Part shown: positions 14,589-14,712 of the stretch, piece after piece
Position numbering within the stretch: the first letter of the stretch is position 1
How the letters are laid out: every line of letters starts with the position of its first letter
DNA from: Bacteroidota bacterium
GTDB taxonomy: Bacteria; Bacteroidota; Bacteroidia; Cytophagales; Cyclobacteriaceae
Assembly (NCBI GenBank): GCA_023431285.1
Contig: JAEYXN010000098.1
Location: 1 to 14,712 of the forward strand
Reading direction: 5' to 3'
DNA length: 14,712 bases
Made by a program: the position numbers and the translations under genes
Notes under the pieces: model-generated
The model's input: only the letters and a program-made list of their open reading frames with translations
The model's database searches: none
Told to the model about the DNA's origin: nothing

Positions 14589-14712
14589 ATGCCCCGTGTG
14601 TCGTGAGGGGAAAATATTCGAGTATCCCCCTACGCATTTGTTGAAGTTCAACCGGATGCACGAGTTGTGCCCTCACTGTGGGGTGCGGCTTCAACCCGAA
14701 CCTGGCTTCTAC
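14548..14712 (+). CDS. DUF983 family protein, N-terminal part (cut by the window end)
   Basis: The visible part carries two zinc-ribbon-like pairs, CPVC (first Cys codon at 14590) and CPHC, followed by RLQPEPGFY, the hallmark opening of DUF983 proteins; the membrane segments lie beyond the window. Two starts are possible: ATG at 14548, giving 14 residues before the first Cys and a 41-base overlap with the preceding gene, or ATG at 14578, leaving only four residues before the Cys. The first fits the usual family length better. DUF983 genes are frequent in Bacteroidota and alphaproteobacterial oxidase neighbourhoods, but their function is not established. Confidence 0.85.
   Translation, partial: MQERSSLVALMQGRCPVCREGKIFEYPPTHLLKFNRMHELCPHCGVRLQPEPGFY

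Overview
The window is a densely packed, single-strand (+) respiratory gene cluster from a member of the Bacteroidota. The lineage is inferred from four things: the gene order (alternative complex III subunits followed by an aa3 oxidase, heme A biosynthesis genes, two subunit III genes, subunit IV, and DUF420/DUF983 genes), the Bacteroidota-like sequences, the A-rich leaders without clear Shine-Dalgarno motifs, and the roughly balanced base composition. A Cytophagales-type organism is plausible but not proven. No rRNA, tRNA, mobile element, CRISPR array or large non-coding gap was seen. The longest gap between genes is about 110 bases.

Region 1 (2-6494) encodes alternative complex III (ACIII), the quinol:electron-acceptor oxidoreductase that replaces cytochrome bc1: ActB (5' end cut off by the window), ActC, ActD, ActE and ActF. 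ActA, the multiheme cytochrome usually encoded first, is expected just upstream and is not visible. Region 2 (6511-9506) follows in the same direction and encodes CoxB (subunit II with a CuA site and no fused cytochrome c) and CoxA (A1-type subunit I). A strong 13-bp hairpin at 9520-9551 ends this block. Region 3 (9616-13248) holds heme A synthase (ctaA) and heme O synthase (ctaB), two different subunit III genes and a subunit IV gene, closed by a good intrinsic terminator at 13268-13305. Region 4 (13323-14712) is a tightly coupled set of small genes: a shortened SCO-like protein lacking the copper-binding motif, a DUF420 (CtaM/YozB-like) membrane protein, a tiny CxxC membrane protein, and the start of a DUF983 gene.

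Together the genes describe an electron path from menaquinol through ActC (the likely quinol site), the ActB iron-sulfur clusters and the ActA/ActE hemes to CuA of CoxB and the heme a/a3-CuB centre of CoxA. The cluster also carries enzymes to make heme A and candidate assembly factors. ACIII and its oxidase are known systems. The least understood material is region 4, together with a heme A synthase in which one of the four family histidines appears as Asn.
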